From assembly GCA_020848545.1 (NCBI GenBank), contig JADLHZ010000142.1:1-64000 (forward strand): a stretch of 64,000 bases of DNA, given 5' to 3'. Positions 51,940 to 61,309 of this stretch are shown here, in pieces. The position numbers and the translations under genes were made by a program. Position 1 is the first letter of the stretch; the number at the start of each line of letters is the position of its first letter. Origin of the DNA: Deltaproteobacteria bacterium (GTDB lineage Bacteria; Myxococcota; JADLHZ01). The notes under the pieces were generated by a model. The model saw only the letters and a program-made list of their open reading frames with translations, ran no database searches and was not told the DNA's origin.

Positions 51940-54126
51940 ATGCGCTCGCTGCTCCCCTTCGCGCTCTTCTCTGTCCTCCTTTGCGTGCTGCCGCCGACGC
52001 AGATCTTGGGCTACGAGGCGTCGTACGCGACGGCGATCTTCTTCGCGGTGCTCGGCGGCCCGCTGCTGCTCCGCGCGGGCCTGCGAACGATCGCGATCGC
52101 GCTGGCGTTGCCGGCCGTGGCGCTGACGCTGAACGCGTTCTTCGTGAAGAACTGCAACTTCGGCGAGGGCTACACTTGGTACGCCGTGCACGCGCTGCCG
52201 CAAGCGCTCTTTGCGATCGTCCTCGTCCGCGCTTTGATCGACGTCTTCGGCCGCACGCGCGGGCTCGTGCTCTACGTGATCTTCCTCGTGGTGTGCGCGC
52301 TTTTGACGATCGCCTCGCCGATCGTCGGCCCGTCGATGCGCGTCTATTCGGTGCCGTTCGGCTTCTTCGCCGGCAGCCTCTACGACGAAGCGCTGCCGAT
52401 TCCTCGCGCGCTCTACTGGCACCAGCTGATGACGCTGCTCTACGCGTCGGCGCTGTGGCTTTGGCGATTCGCCGGGCCGCATCCGACGCACACCCGACTC
52501 GCGGCATTGTGCTTCGTGAGCGCCCTCGGAATACAGCTTGGTGGGAGCCGGTTAGGGTTCGATGTGCGCCCCGACGACCTCCGCGCTGCGCTGCCGCGAA
52601 CGGTGCTCACCGAGCACCTCATGCTCCACTTCGCGCCGGGCGGGGCGATCGAGAAGCGCATCGGCGAAGTGTGGCCGGAGGCCGAACGCACGGCTCAGAC
52701 GATCGCGCAGAAGATCGCCGGCGACGATTCCGCGCTCGCCGAACGCCTGCGCCAAGAGCCGACCGACGTGTGGATCTACGAATCGCTCGACGAGAAGGAG
52801 CGGCTGCTCGGCGCCAAGTACACGCAGTTCGCGCGCCCGTGGAAACGCGAGGTGCACGTGCTCGCGCAGGACACACAGATGCGATCGCTCGGGCATGAGC
52901 TCGTCCACGCGTTCGCGCGGGTGTGGGCGGTGTCGCTGCTGCAAGTCCCCGCCAAAGCGTGGCTCATGCCGAACATGGGGCTCGTTGAAGGGCTGGCCGT
53001 CGCGCTCGCGAACGACGAAGACTCCGTGCTCTTCGAGAGTATGGCGGCGCTGAAAAAGCTCGGGAAGCTGCCTGACCTGCGCGCGCTGCTCGGCGCCGGC
53101 TTCTACGCCGACTCGAGCGCGCGCGCCTACACGGCGACCGGGGCGTTCGTCGCGTGGCTCATCGAGACGCGCGGGATCGCGCTCGTGCGAAGCGCTTACG
53201 CCCTCGGCGCTTTGGATGCCGCGATCGAGGAGCCGATGGACCGCGTGCTCGCGGAGTACGACGCGTTCCTCGCGGCCACACCGGTCGACGATCTGACCGC
53301 GCGCGCCTACGCCGACCAGTTCAAGGAGCGTCCGTTGTACAAGCGCGTCTGCGGCCGGGACTTCGCGCGCCGCCGCGCCGACGCGGTGCGCCTCGCGGAC
53401 GCCGGCCGCCTCGACGACGCCGAAGCGATCTACGACGCGATGGGCAAAGACGATCCGGGCGATAGCTCGATCGCGCTCTCGAAGCTGGAGCTCGATCGGC
53501 GGCGCGCGCCTTTTTCTGCGGCCGCCGCCCTTCGCTTCGAAGCGGGCGCGCGCGCGGCGATCGCCGCCAAAGAGATCTCGGAGCCGCAACGCGTGCGCTA
53601 CTTCGATGCGCTCGCCGTCAAGCTCGCCGCCCGCGGCGCGATCGCGGAGGCTGACCTTGCGCTGAAGGAAGCTCAAGCCCTCGCCACCCGCAGTGAAGAC
53701 GTGCGGCGCTTGGCGATCGAGCGCGCGCTGCTCAGCCGCGACGACGCCGCCGAGGTGATCGTGGCGCTCGACGCAGGCACCGACGCGACGCGCGCGTTGG
53801 CGGCGCTCGAAGAAGCGTTTCATCGTACGCCCTTCGATCCGCTGATCGCGTACCTTTTGGCGCGGCGCTTCGCGATCGGCGGCGACGTCACGCGCGCGTA
53901 CCGCTACGGTTTGGTCGCCGCGGACGAGGAGGAGGCGCTGCCCGAGCCGGTGCGCTTCGAGCTTCGGCGCTTGCTCCTCGACTGGGCGGTGCGCCTGCGG
54001 ATCGCGAGCGACTATGCGCCGCACTGCAGCGCACTCCACCGCCTGGCCAAGACACCGTTGGAACGCCGCACCACGGCCGAATCTTTGGAGCGCTCGCGCT
54101 TTTATGAGCAACATCAGACATGGTAG
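51940..54126 (+). CDS. membrane-anchored gluzincin with helical repeats
   Basis: A 728-residue protein. Residues 1-200 hold about six hydrophobic segments. A soluble domain follows with HELVH (319-323) and, 27 residues after the second His, Glu350 in GLVEGLA. That is the HExxH...E signature of gluzincin metallopeptidases (M1/M61-like). The C-terminal half (about 480-720) is Ala-rich helical, in the style of TPR repeats (LADAGRLDDAEAIYDAMG). It could process membrane or periplasmic proteins. The active site is on one face of the membrane only; the side is not clear by eye. It is followed after 10 bases by a lipoprotein gene. Confidence 0.8.
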   Translation: MRSLLPFALFSVLLCVLPPTQILGYEASYATAIFFAVLGGPLLLRAGLRTIAIALALPAVALTLNAFFVKNCNFGEGYTWYAVHALPQALFAIVLVRALIDVFGRTRGLVLYVIFLVVCALLTIASPIVGPSMRVYSVPFGFFAGSLYDEALPIPRALYWHQLMTLLYASALWLWRFAGPHPTHTRLAALCFVSALGIQLGGSRLGFDVRPDDLRAALPRTVLTEHLMLHFAPGGAIEKRIGEVWPEAERTAQTIAQKIAGDDSALAERLRQEPTDVWIYESLDEKERLLGAKYTQFARPWKREVHVLAQDTQMRSLGHELVHAFARVWAVSLLQVPAKAWLMPNMGLVEGLAVALANDEDSVLFESMAALKKLGKLPDLRALLGAGFYADSSARAYTATGAFVAWLIETRGIALVRSAYALGALDAAIEEPMDRVLAEYDAFLAATPVDDLTARAYADQFKERPLYKRVCGRDFARRRADAVRLADAGRLDDAEAIYDAMGKDDPGDSSIALSKLELDRRRAPFSAAAALRFEAGARAAIAAKEISEPQRVRYFDALAVKLAARGAIAEADLALKEAQALATRSEDVRRLAIERALLSRDDAAEVIVALDAGTDATRALAALEEAFHRTPFDPLIAYLLARRFAIGGDVTRAYRYGLVAADEEEALPEPVRFELRRLLLDWAVRLRIASDYAPHCSALHRLAKTPLERRTTAESLERSRFYEQHQTW

Positions 54127-54136
54127 GGCCCGCCGC

Positions 54137-54607
54137 ATGAGCAGACTGTTCGTTCTAATGTTCGTTTTTTCATACATCGTGGCCTGCGCGCCGTCGATGA
54201 TCCCGGGCACCCGCGTCGAAGACACCAAAGAGAACCGCACGGTGCTCAGCGTGCTCGGCGCCTACAAGATGGCCGTCGAGAACCGTGACATCAACGCCGT
54301 GCTCGCGCTGTGCAGCGAGCGCTACTACGAAGACAACGCCAACAACGATCCGAGCGACGACTACGGCTACAAGGACCTCGCGACGAAGGTGCTGCCAGAC
54401 ACCTTCAACCGTCTGAAGGAAGTGCGCCTCGATCTCGAGATCAAGGGCGTGAAGGTGGAGAAGAAGAAGGCGTATGCCGACATCCGCTTTCAGTTCCAAG
54501 CGAAGATGGCGCTCCCGGCCGGCGAGAAATGGCACGCCGATACCGAGATCAACCGCATCGAGTTCGAGGATGAGAACGGCGTGTGGAAGATCGTGCGCGG
54601 GCTCTAG
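54137..54607 (+). CDS. small lipoprotein, NTF2/SnoaL-like
   Basis: A 156-residue protein with lipobox IVAC (Cys17). After the leader the pattern (YKMAVENRDINAVLALCS at the start and VWKIVRG at the end) matches the cone-shaped NTF2/SnoaL-like fold often called DUF4440-like. Ligand unknown. It begins 10 bases after the membrane-peptidase gene, so it is probably co-expressed. The frame is open upstream, but the leader fixes the ATG at 54137. Confidence 0.75.
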   Translation: MSRLFVLMFVFSYIVACAPSMIPGTRVEDTKENRTVLSVLGAYKMAVENRDINAVLALCSERYYEDNANNDPSDDYGYKDLATKVLPDTFNRLKEVRLDLEIKGVKVEKKKAYADIRFQFQAKMALPAGEKWHADTEINRIEFEDENGVWKIVRGL

Positions 54608-54659
54608 CCAGGCGCTGCGATACGGAAAGACATTTTATCGCATCGCCGATCTGATTGTT

Positions 54660-55619
54660 TCAGTCCACGTCCGGCAACCAACCGTCGAGCTCGAAGAGCT
54701 CCGCGGGATCGAAGTAGTACCCCCACAGCTTCGCTGAAAAATGCAGGTGCGGCCCGGTGACGCGGCCCGTGCGGCCGATCGTCCCAATCTTCTGCCCCGC
54801 GAACACGTGATCACCGCTCTTCGCGTCGATCTTCGTCATGTGGAAGTACGTCGTGAACAAGCCGAGGCCGTGGCTGATGAACACCGAGTTACCGGAGAAG
54901 TAGAGATCTTCGGCGAGGACGACGGTGCCGTCCGCAGCGGCGACGATCGGCTCCCCCACCTCGCCGTCGAAGTCGGTGCCGAGGTGGCGCGTGTGCTTCT
55001 CTTTGTTGATGATGCGCAGGGCACCAAAGAGGCTCGTATATAAAGGAGGCCGCGGCAGCACGAAGGGCAAGGTGAACTGCTGCAGCGAGCACATGGGCGC
55101 CTCGAGCCCGCCGTCGAACATGCCGGCGGCGAACGCGCGATCGATGTTGACGCGATCGCGCTTGATCCGCTCCTGCTCGCTCGGCGGCGGCGACGCGAAC
55201 TTCTTCGCCACTTTGATCTCGCTCTTCGGGTACGGGACGTCCTCGACGCGCAAGCGCAGCGGGGCGCAGCCTCCGCCGACGCAGGCGCCGATGACTTGCT
55301 CGCCCGCGGTCCACTCGAGCGGCACCGCCCACAACGCGAAGCGTCGTTCACGCGCGTCGCGACCAGCGAGCGTCTGCACCCGCACGCGGCGGCCGCCAAA
55401 GTCGAGGTAGGCGAGGTCGCAGCCGAGATCCATGACGACGCCGAGGCGGCCGGGCAGCACGGGCTGGCGCACGAGCAAGACACCGGCGTCGCCGCAGGTG
55501 ACGGCCGGCTCCCACGCGTAGACCGGCATCGACGCCGACGCTGCGAAGTAGTCGGTGGCCGCAGCAGTCGCCGGGGCAAGGACGATCGCGGCGACGAGCA
55601 GCACCTTACGCGCTGGCAC
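54660..55619 (-). CDS. M23/LytM-family metallopeptidase
   Basis: A 319-residue exported protein with a signal peptide (LLVAAIVLAPATAAA). The C-terminal domain has the M23 zinc site: HLGTDFDG (HxxxD), a Gly/Ala-rich strand and HLHF (HxH). Such proteins are peptidoglycan endopeptidases or activators of amidases. The N-terminal half looks like an Ig-like domain with disulfide cysteines. It overlaps the NAD-kinase-like gene by 14 bases, so the three genes of this minus-strand run are coupled. Confidence 0.9.
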   Translation of the reverse strand: MPARKVLLVAAIVLAPATAAATDYFAASASMPVYAWEPAVTCGDAGVLLVRQPVLPGRLGVVMDLGCDLAYLDFGGRRVRVQTLAGRDARERRFALWAVPLEWTAGEQVIGACVGGGCAPLRLRVEDVPYPKSEIKVAKKFASPPPSEQERIKRDRVNIDRAFAAGMFDGGLEAPMCSLQQFTLPFVLPRPPLYTSLFGALRIINKEKHTRHLGTDFDGEVGEPIVAAADGTVVLAEDLYFSGNSVFISHGLGLFTTYFHMTKIDAKSGDHVFAGQKIGTIGRTGRVTGPHLHFSAKLWGYYFDPAELFELDGWLPDVD

Positions 55620-56568
55620 GCGTCGTCCCGGCCGGCGCTTGCTCCGGCGGCTTCACCGGCTGCACCAGGCGTAGCTTCGTCTCGGACACCGTGAGCTCGA
55701 TCGCGTGGCCGCTCACGAACTCGATCGGATCGGCCTCGATGCCGTCGCCGAACGCGAGCCCCTCCTCCGGCATGTCGCTCGCGAGCGTCAGCTTCTCTCC
55801 GGCGGGGATCAAGCCCTTCGTCACATCGGTGCCCGTCGCCACGCTCGGCCACGCTTCGCGCACGAAGAACACCAAGCGATCGTCCTCGGGCTGCGGCAAG
55901 GGTGGCGCTTCCTTCAGCGGCGTCGCGATCGATCGCGTCCAGCCGGTGCAACCCGTGCCGCTCGCGATGATGACGCCCGACGACGAGTGGCGCTCCTGCT
56001 TCGCGCCGAAGCTGATGCGATAGCGCGACGATTGGTGCGTGCGATGGCCGATGTAGATCTCGTTGAGCGCGAGCAGCTTCTGGCCGTCCTCGCGCGTCGC
56101 CTCAACCATCGTCCGCGCCTGCACGAAGAAGCGATCCTTCACGCCGCCGTCGGCGTACGCCAGCAAGTCGGTGAAGCGCTCGGGCGGGTGCGGCACGAGC
56201 ACGCCTTCGTAGAACGACGGGTCCGGGTTGACGCCGATCGCGAGCTGGCCGCGCAGATACTTCGCGGCGTTGGCGACGAGCCCGTCTTGGCCGACGAAGA
56301 CGACGATGTCGTCCGGCGCGAAGAGGAAGCGATCCAAGTGCACGCGATCGACGCGCGTCTGCCGGCGGTTCACCGGGAGCTGCCGCTGCACGGTGTGGAG
56401 CGCCGTTTCGAAGCGCTCGTGCGCGAGCTCGTAGTCTTTCATCTTCTGGCCGCGGCTCTCGAGGTAAAACGCGGCCTGCGTGTGCGTGCCCCAGCGCTCG
56501 AGCAAGAGCTCGAACGGCGTCTTGCGCGTCACCATGACGACGCGTGCCTGTGACGACGGATCGGCCAA
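55606..56568 (-). CDS. NAD kinase-like protein with altered motif
   Basis: A 320-residue member of the NAD(+)/NADH kinase family. Instead of the usual GGDGT, it has VGQDGLVANAA; the catalytic Asp is kept but a Gly is Gln and Thr is Leu. The second motif (ALNEIYI) keeps the NE pair, and the third is GTGCTGW rather than the usual GSTAY. These changes suggest a divergent clade, perhaps with different substrate preference. It lies between the SPFH and M23 genes, 3 bases after the first and overlapping the second. Confidence 0.8.
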   Translation of the reverse strand: MADPSSQARVVMVTRKTPFELLLERWGTHTQAAFYLESRGQKMKDYELAHERFETALHTVQRQLPVNRRQTRVDRVHLDRFLFAPDDIVVFVGQDGLVANAAKYLRGQLAIGVNPDPSFYEGVLVPHPPERFTDLLAYADGGVKDRFFVQARTMVEATREDGQKLLALNEIYIGHRTHQSSRYRISFGAKQERHSSSGVIIASGTGCTGWTRSIATPLKEAPPLPQPEDDRLVFFVREAWPSVATGTDVTKGLIPAGEKLTLASDMPEEGLAFGDGIEADPIEFVSGHAIELTVSETKLRLVQPVKPPEQAPAGTTRASA

Positions 56569-56571
56569 GGG

Positions 56572-57606
56572 TCAGCTCTGCTTGCGCAGAAGGTCGCCGA
56601 AGAGCTCGGCCGCGAGATCCGGCGTGACGTTCAAGTGGCCGATCGTCTGCAGCTTGTGCGCGAGCTCCATCAACGCGAGGCCGCTGAGCACGTGGCGCGG
56701 GCTGTCGCCGTAGAGCTTGGCGCGCTCTTTCTCGAGGGCGCCTTGCGTCTCGCCGACGGTGCGCATCGACTCGGCCTGGCCTTTGGCGCGCACCTTGTCG
56801 TTCTCGGCCGCGGTGCGCGCTGTCAGCAAGTTGCGCTCGGCCTCGGCTTCCGCGGTGATCCGCGCCGCTTGCGCCGCCGTCTTCGCCGCCAGCGCCTGGT
56901 TCTGGCCTTGCTGCGTGATCAGCACCTCATTGCGCTTGGCGAGCTCGATCTGCGTGTGCAGCTCGTTCTCTTTGATCGCGCGCTCCTTCTCGACCGCGAC
57001 CGCGCGGCGCGAAAACGTGGCCTCGTCGGCGCGCTGTTGAATCAGCTCCCGCGTCGGCGTCTGCAGCGCCTTCTCGAGCTCGGCCGTCGCGCGCACGCTG
57101 AGCACGCGCACGGTGCCGATGGTCATGCCCATCTTCTTGATCCCGGGATCCGTGTCGAGCACAGCGACGATCGCGTCGCGGATCGGATCGGCGCCCACGG
57201 TCACGGCCTCTTCGATCGTGGCGGTGCCCAGGTATTTTCGGGTGGCGCCGGTCGCCAGGCGCGAGAGGAAGCTCTGCACCTTTTCGATCGGCGGTTGCAC
57301 GTAGGCGCCGGTGTTCGGATCGATCGTGAAGTTGATCGCGTCGGCGGCGGCGGCCGGCTCACTGAAGCGGTAGGTGATGACGCCTTGCACGGTGGCGAGC
57401 TGAAAGTCCTTCGTCGGCTCCGTGATCGCGAAGATGACGTCGTTCTCTTGCAACGGGATCTCGGCGATGCCCGCGACGAGCGGATCGAAGAAGTACGCGA
57501 GGCCGCGGCCTTGCCGGCGCAGCTTGCCCTTCGCGTAGTGCATGATGAAGGTGTTGGGATCGGCGCGGAGGTGTCGGAGAAAACCGAAGCGTGAGATGGT
57601 CGCCAT
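56572..57606 (-). CDS. SPFH/Band-7 domain protein
   Basis: A 344-residue protein with an SPFH (stomatin/prohibitin-like) domain over residues about 20-200 and a long Ala/Glu/Arg-rich coiled coil (about 200-290), then a short helical end. There is no clear N-terminal membrane segment, so it may be soluble or membrane-associated through the SPFH domain. SPFH proteins organise membrane microdomains or regulate proteases. The frame is open upstream to 57918; MATISRFG at 57606 is the best start. It heads a three-gene run with the NAD-kinase-like and M23 genes. Confidence 0.8.
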   Translation of the reverse strand: MATISRFGFLRHLRADPNTFIMHYAKGKLRRQGRGLAYFFDPLVAGIAEIPLQENDVIFAITEPTKDFQLATVQGVITYRFSEPAAAADAINFTIDPNTGAYVQPPIEKVQSFLSRLATGATRKYLGTATIEEAVTVGADPIRDAIVAVLDTDPGIKKMGMTIGTVRVLSVRATAELEKALQTPTRELIQQRADEATFSRRAVAVEKERAIKENELHTQIELAKRNEVLITQQGQNQALAAKTAAQAARITAEAEAERNLLTARTAAENDKVRAKGQAESMRTVGETQGALEKERAKLYGDSPRHVLSGLALMELAHKLQTIGHLNVTPDLAAELFGDLLRKQS

Positions 57607-57644
57607 GTGCGGCCGACTTAGCACAAGTGGTGCCGCCCTCAAGT

Positions 57645-57848
57645 GTAGAGGCAGCGGACGAGCTCGCGAGGCTCTTCGTGCTCGACTGGGCACCTTCACG
57701 CTTACCGCGCGAACGCGCCGCCGCCGACTACGCGCGAGCCCTCTCTCTGACGCCGGTGATCGTCGAGGCGGAGCTCGTGCAAGATCTGCGCGCTGCCTTC
57801 GATGAGCGCGAGATCGTGGTCTTCGCGGTGACCATCTCTGCGCCCTGC
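57645..57848 (+). pseudogene. fragment of a carboxymuconolactone-decarboxylase/AhpD-like gene
   Basis: In one plus-strand frame the gap encodes about 68 residues resembling the C-terminal half of CMD-family proteins (DYARALSLTPVIVE, then LRAAFDEREIV). There is no plausible start or ribosome site, the expected CxxC-containing N-terminal half is missing, and the sequence runs out before the family end. It looks like a remnant. Confidence 0.45.
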
Positions 57849-57877
57849 CGAAGCCCCGTTCGTGACTCGCCAGGTCC

Positions 57878-60800
57878 TTACGGCAGCCGCACTTCGAGGA
57901 CGCTGTTCTCGAACGCATCGGCGAGGAAGATCGTGCCGAAGAAGTCGATCGCGATCGCCATGCCGCCGTTCAAAAAGCCAGGCAGCGGCCCCGGCGTGAC
58001 GCGCCGGACCGTGCCTGACCCGGCGAGCGTCTCGATCGCACACAGCGCGTCGTTCGGATGCGTCACGCGGCGCAAGCGAAAACCCTCGGTGACATACACG
58101 GCGCCCTCGAAGACGGCGAGCCCAGCGGGCTCCGATCGCATCGACAAGCTGCCACACGCGGGAGACGGAAACGCCGTGCAGTCGCATGGTCCGTCGCGCG
58201 GCGGCCCGGCTGAGCCGACGACGACCGTGCGCACGACGGTCTGCCCCCCGCCGCCCGTCAGCTCGGTTTCGACGGCGCGCAAACGCGCGCTGCCGGCGTC
58301 GTAAACGTAGACCCGATCGATGCTCTCGATCGCGATGGCGCTCGGGGCATCGAAGGTGGCGCAACCGCAGTTGAGCGCGAACGGCTGGCACGCGGCGGTC
58401 ATCGCGCCGTCAGCCGTTCCCGCAATGGGACATCCGGCGATCGAGATCACTTCACGCGTGGGCAACACACCGCGCAGCATGTTGTTGCCGGTGTCAGCGA
58501 CGAAGATCATTCCGCTCAAGGGATCGACCGCCACGCCGCGCGGGTCGCGAAAGGTGGCGGCGGTACCGTCGCCATCCTGCACTCCATCGCTGCCGTTCCC
58601 AGCCAAGGTGCTGACGACGCCAGTGGTATCGAGGACTCGGATCGCGTGGTTACCCGTGTCGGCCACGACGAGGGCGCCGTCGCCCCGCCGCGCGATCCCC
58701 TGCGGCCGCGAGAAACGCGCGAGAGGCAGCGACCCGTTGCGAAACCCCACGCCTGCGCCGGCGACGGTGGCGACGGTCGGCTGATCCGATGCCCGATCGA
58801 TGCGGCGGATGCGGTGGTTCTCCGTGTCGGCAAGGTAGAATGTGTCGCCTCCGACCCCGACGATCCCGCGCGGACCGAAAAATCGCGCGGCGCCGCCCGC
58901 GCCATCCGTGGCCCCGGGGTGCGGCAACGACGCGCCCACGCTCGTGACCGTGCCCTCCATCGTCCCCGCAGTATCGAAGCCGGTGAGAAGGCGCAGTGTG
59001 TGGTTGTCCCGATCGGCCACGAACAGCTGGCCGCTCGGGCCGAAAGCGAGCCCGGCTGGACCAGAGTAGCGCGCGCTCATGGCGGCACCGTCGATCGCCC
59101 CGTTCTCGTCGCCGCCGGCGAGCGCAACGCCATCTCCCGTGAGCGCCACGACCCCGACGATCCGCGGGTCGACGAGGCAGCCGCTCGGGCACGCGTTCGT
59201 GCCGAGCAACGTTCCATCCGGCGCGAACGCGAGCCCAGAAATCTCGTTGCCGACCTCCTTGGCCAACTGGAGCGTGACGAAGGCGTCCGGGTCGCTGCCG
59301 ATCCGCCTGAGTTGGTTCGAGTTCATGGCGATGACCAGGCTCTGATCGGACGGGTCTTGCGCCATCGCGCCGATCACTCCAAATCGCGCATCGACCCCGC
59401 TGACCCCTGTCGGGCCGCCGGTGCCGTTCGGCACATCACCGATCGACCCGGTCGACCCGGCGACGAGCATGATCGAACCCGGGCCCGTCGTGTCCACGCG
59501 GTGCACCGATGCCCCACCACCCTTCGCGGCGACGTACACTTCGGTCGGCGAAGCGGCGACGATGGCGCCGGGCTCGCAGAGCCGTGTCGAGGCGAATGGG
59601 CCGTTGCCCGTGGTGCAGGAGAGGCGGTTGCAAGCGGTGAGGTTCGTGACCGTTACCGGCCCAGGCCCGAGCGTCACGCGCCGCAAACAATTGTTCGCGG
59701 CGTCGGTGACGAGCAAGGTGTCGTCGTCGGCGAGCGCGATCCACTTCGGCGAGGTGAAGCGAGCGGTGCTCAAAGACCCCTGCTGGGGGCCGGCGATGCC
59801 AACGATGCCCGCCACGAGGGCGACCGACCCATCCGTGTTGACGCGACGGATGACGTGGTTGTCCGAGTCGGCCACGTAGGCGCGGCCCAGTGAATCCACG
59901 GCGACGCCGTACGGAGCCGCGAAGCGCACGTCGGCGCCGCTGCCGTCGGAAAAACCCCGCCCGCCGAGTGCACCAGCGACGACGGCGATCCCGCTCGGGC
60001 GGATCGGCACGTCGACCACCGTCTCGTCGGACGCGTCCCCCGCGGCGTTGACGGCACGCACGGCAAGGTGCACGACGCCGCTCGGGCCTGCGGTGAAAGT
60101 CGTCGATTGGCCGGTCGTCGCCGCGAGCGTGCCTCCCGACGCAGTCCAAGCATAGCCGACGCCCAAATCAGACGCTTCGACCCGCACGACGTAGCCTGCG
60201 CGCAGCGCCGTCACTGCGGGAGGCGCCACGACGATCGGCGCCCGGGGTAGCTCGATCGACGACAGCGACAACACCGCCGGCGCCGACGATTCTCCGAGCG
60301 TGTTGGTCGCGACGCAGGTCACCACGACCGGCCCGGGCGCACCCGCTGTGAAAGTCACATTGGTACCGGAAGCGGCGGAGGTGATGATGCCGTTGCCGAT
60401 CGACCAATGGTACGAGAGTCCCGCCACAGCGTCGGCGATCGCCGCGACATAGCCCGGTCGACCCTCCGTGACGAACGCGCTGGCAAACGAGATCGCAGGT
60501 TGCACCGGCGCCGGAACCACCGTCACCGTGGCGATCGCGCTCTTGCCGCCGGCGATCTGCGCGGAGACGCGGTAGACGCCCGGCGCGATCGGCGCGACGT
60601 AGCCGCCACTCGCGTCGATGACTCCGCCGCCCGTCTCGAGCACCGCGAACGACGCGAGGGCGCCGTCGGCATCGATGAGCTGCGCCGTGAACGCGACCTC
60701 GCCGCCGACCGACACGGTGGCGCTCGCGGGGAAGATGCTCACCGCGCTGCAGTCGCACGCCGTGCTCTCGCGCTCCTCATTGCACACGCTGAGCCCCGTG

Positions 60801-60937
60801 CGACCGCTCGCGCAAACGCACGCCGTCTGCTCGCCGCTCGCGCAGCGGGTGTCCTCGGGGATGGTGACGGCGCCGAAACGACGAATGCAACCCGAGACGG
60901 CGCTGATGCACAGCGCGACGATCAAGCAGCGGAGCAT
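57878..60937 (-). CDS. lipoprotein with Ig-like domains and NHL-repeat propeller
   Basis: A 1019-residue protein. The signal peptide ends at lipobox AVSGC (Cys17). A Cys-rich segment (CASGEQTACVCASGRTG) follows, then Ig-like (PKD/CBM-like) modules to about residue 320. The C-terminal 690 residues are NHL repeats, with motifs such as PYGVAVDSLGRAYVADSDN, PRGVAVDPLSGMIFVADTGN and RIRRID. NHL propellers bind proteins, peptides or nucleic acids; a surface adhesion role is likely. It is flanked by three gene fragments. Confidence 0.85.
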   Translation of the reverse strand: MLRCLIVALCISAVSGCIRRFGAVTIPEDTRCASGEQTACVCASGRTGLSVCNEERESTACDCSAVSIFPASATVSVGGEVAFTAQLIDADGALASFAVLETGGGVIDASGGYVAPIAPGVYRVSAQIAGGKSAIATVTVVPAPVQPAISFASAFVTEGRPGYVAAIADAVAGLSYHWSIGNGIITSAASGTNVTFTAGAPGPVVVTCVATNTLGESSAPAVLSLSSIELPRAPIVVAPPAVTALRAGYVVRVEASDLGVGYAWTASGGTLAATTGQSTTFTAGPSGVVHLAVRAVNAAGDASDETVVDVPIRPSGIAVVAGALGGRGFSDGSGADVRFAAPYGVAVDSLGRAYVADSDNHVIRRVNTDGSVALVAGIVGIAGPQQGSLSTARFTSPKWIALADDDTLLVTDAANNCLRRVTLGPGPVTVTNLTACNRLSCTTGNGPFASTRLCEPGAIVAASPTEVYVAAKGGGASVHRVDTTGPGSIMLVAGSTGSIGDVPNGTGGPTGVSGVDARFGVIGAMAQDPSDQSLVIAMNSNQLRRIGSDPDAFVTLQLAKEVGNEISGLAFAPDGTLLGTNACPSGCLVDPRIVGVVALTGDGVALAGGDENGAIDGAAMSARYSGPAGLAFGPSGQLFVADRDNHTLRLLTGFDTAGTMEGTVTSVGASLPHPGATDGAGGAARFFGPRGIVGVGGDTFYLADTENHRIRRIDRASDQPTVATVAGAGVGFRNGSLPLARFSRPQGIARRGDGALVVADTGNHAIRVLDTTGVVSTLAGNGSDGVQDGDGTAATFRDPRGVAVDPLSGMIFVADTGNNMLRGVLPTREVISIAGCPIAGTADGAMTAACQPFALNCGCATFDAPSAIAIESIDRVYVYDAGSARLRAVETELTGGGGQTVVRTVVVGSAGPPRDGPCDCTAFPSPACGSLSMRSEPAGLAVFEGAVYVTEGFRLRRVTHPNDALCAIETLAGSGTVRRVTPGPLPGFLNGGMAIAIDFFGTIFLADAFENSVLEVRLP

Positions 60938-60977
60938 CGACCAACGTTACCCGACCGCGCTCGAGCGAACGCCTTTT

Positions 60978-61188
60978 TCAGCGCTCCGTGGCGCCGATGT
61001 CGATGGCGTTTTGCGGACGGAGCTTGCCGAGCAGGTCGACTCGATGCAGGCCAAAGGTACCGAAGCTGCTCGCCGCGTCCACGGCGGCGTCGATGGCCGG
61101 TGAGCCGAGAGAGAGCGCGTATCGAGACTTGAATGACCGTCGCGACCACTCGCTCGGGCGCGCGCTGTAGGCCCCCTGTCTCGCTGCC
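60978..61188 (-). pseudogene. C-terminal remnant of a choice-of-anchor Q (parallel beta-helix) protein
   Basis: A minus-strand frame without a start reads through YALSLGSPAIDAA to LLGKLRP and ends in DIGATER then TGA. This is the signature close of choice-of-anchor Q, right-handed beta-helix proteins (GSPAIDAG, then G..RP, then DIGAxE). Only about 70 residues remain and the frame is stopped upstream, so the gene is a fragment. Confidence 0.6.
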
Positions 61189-61303
61189 CCAGATCACGAT
61201 CAACGACACGGCGAAGAAAGCGCTGCAGGACATCTCGCGGATGAGAAAGGACACGCCGCTGTACTTCCACTGTCATCACGGCGGCCGTAGTCAAGCGGCC
61301 TTC
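61181..61303 (+). pseudogene. rhodanese C-terminal fragment
   Basis: A plus-strand frame reads DTPLYFHCHHGGRSQAAF, the catalytic cysteine loop of rhodanese domains found in glutaredoxin-related proteins. About 20 residues before it resemble the preceding helix. No start or ribosome site is visible, and the family sequence stops after the loop. Confidence 0.5.
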
Positions 61304-61309
61304 GCAACC

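Noticed and set aside
54150-54175. Possible LexA-like site (two GTTCGTT half-sites) near 54150
   Set aside because: It lies inside the lipoprotein leader coding sequence and matches the palindrome poorly.
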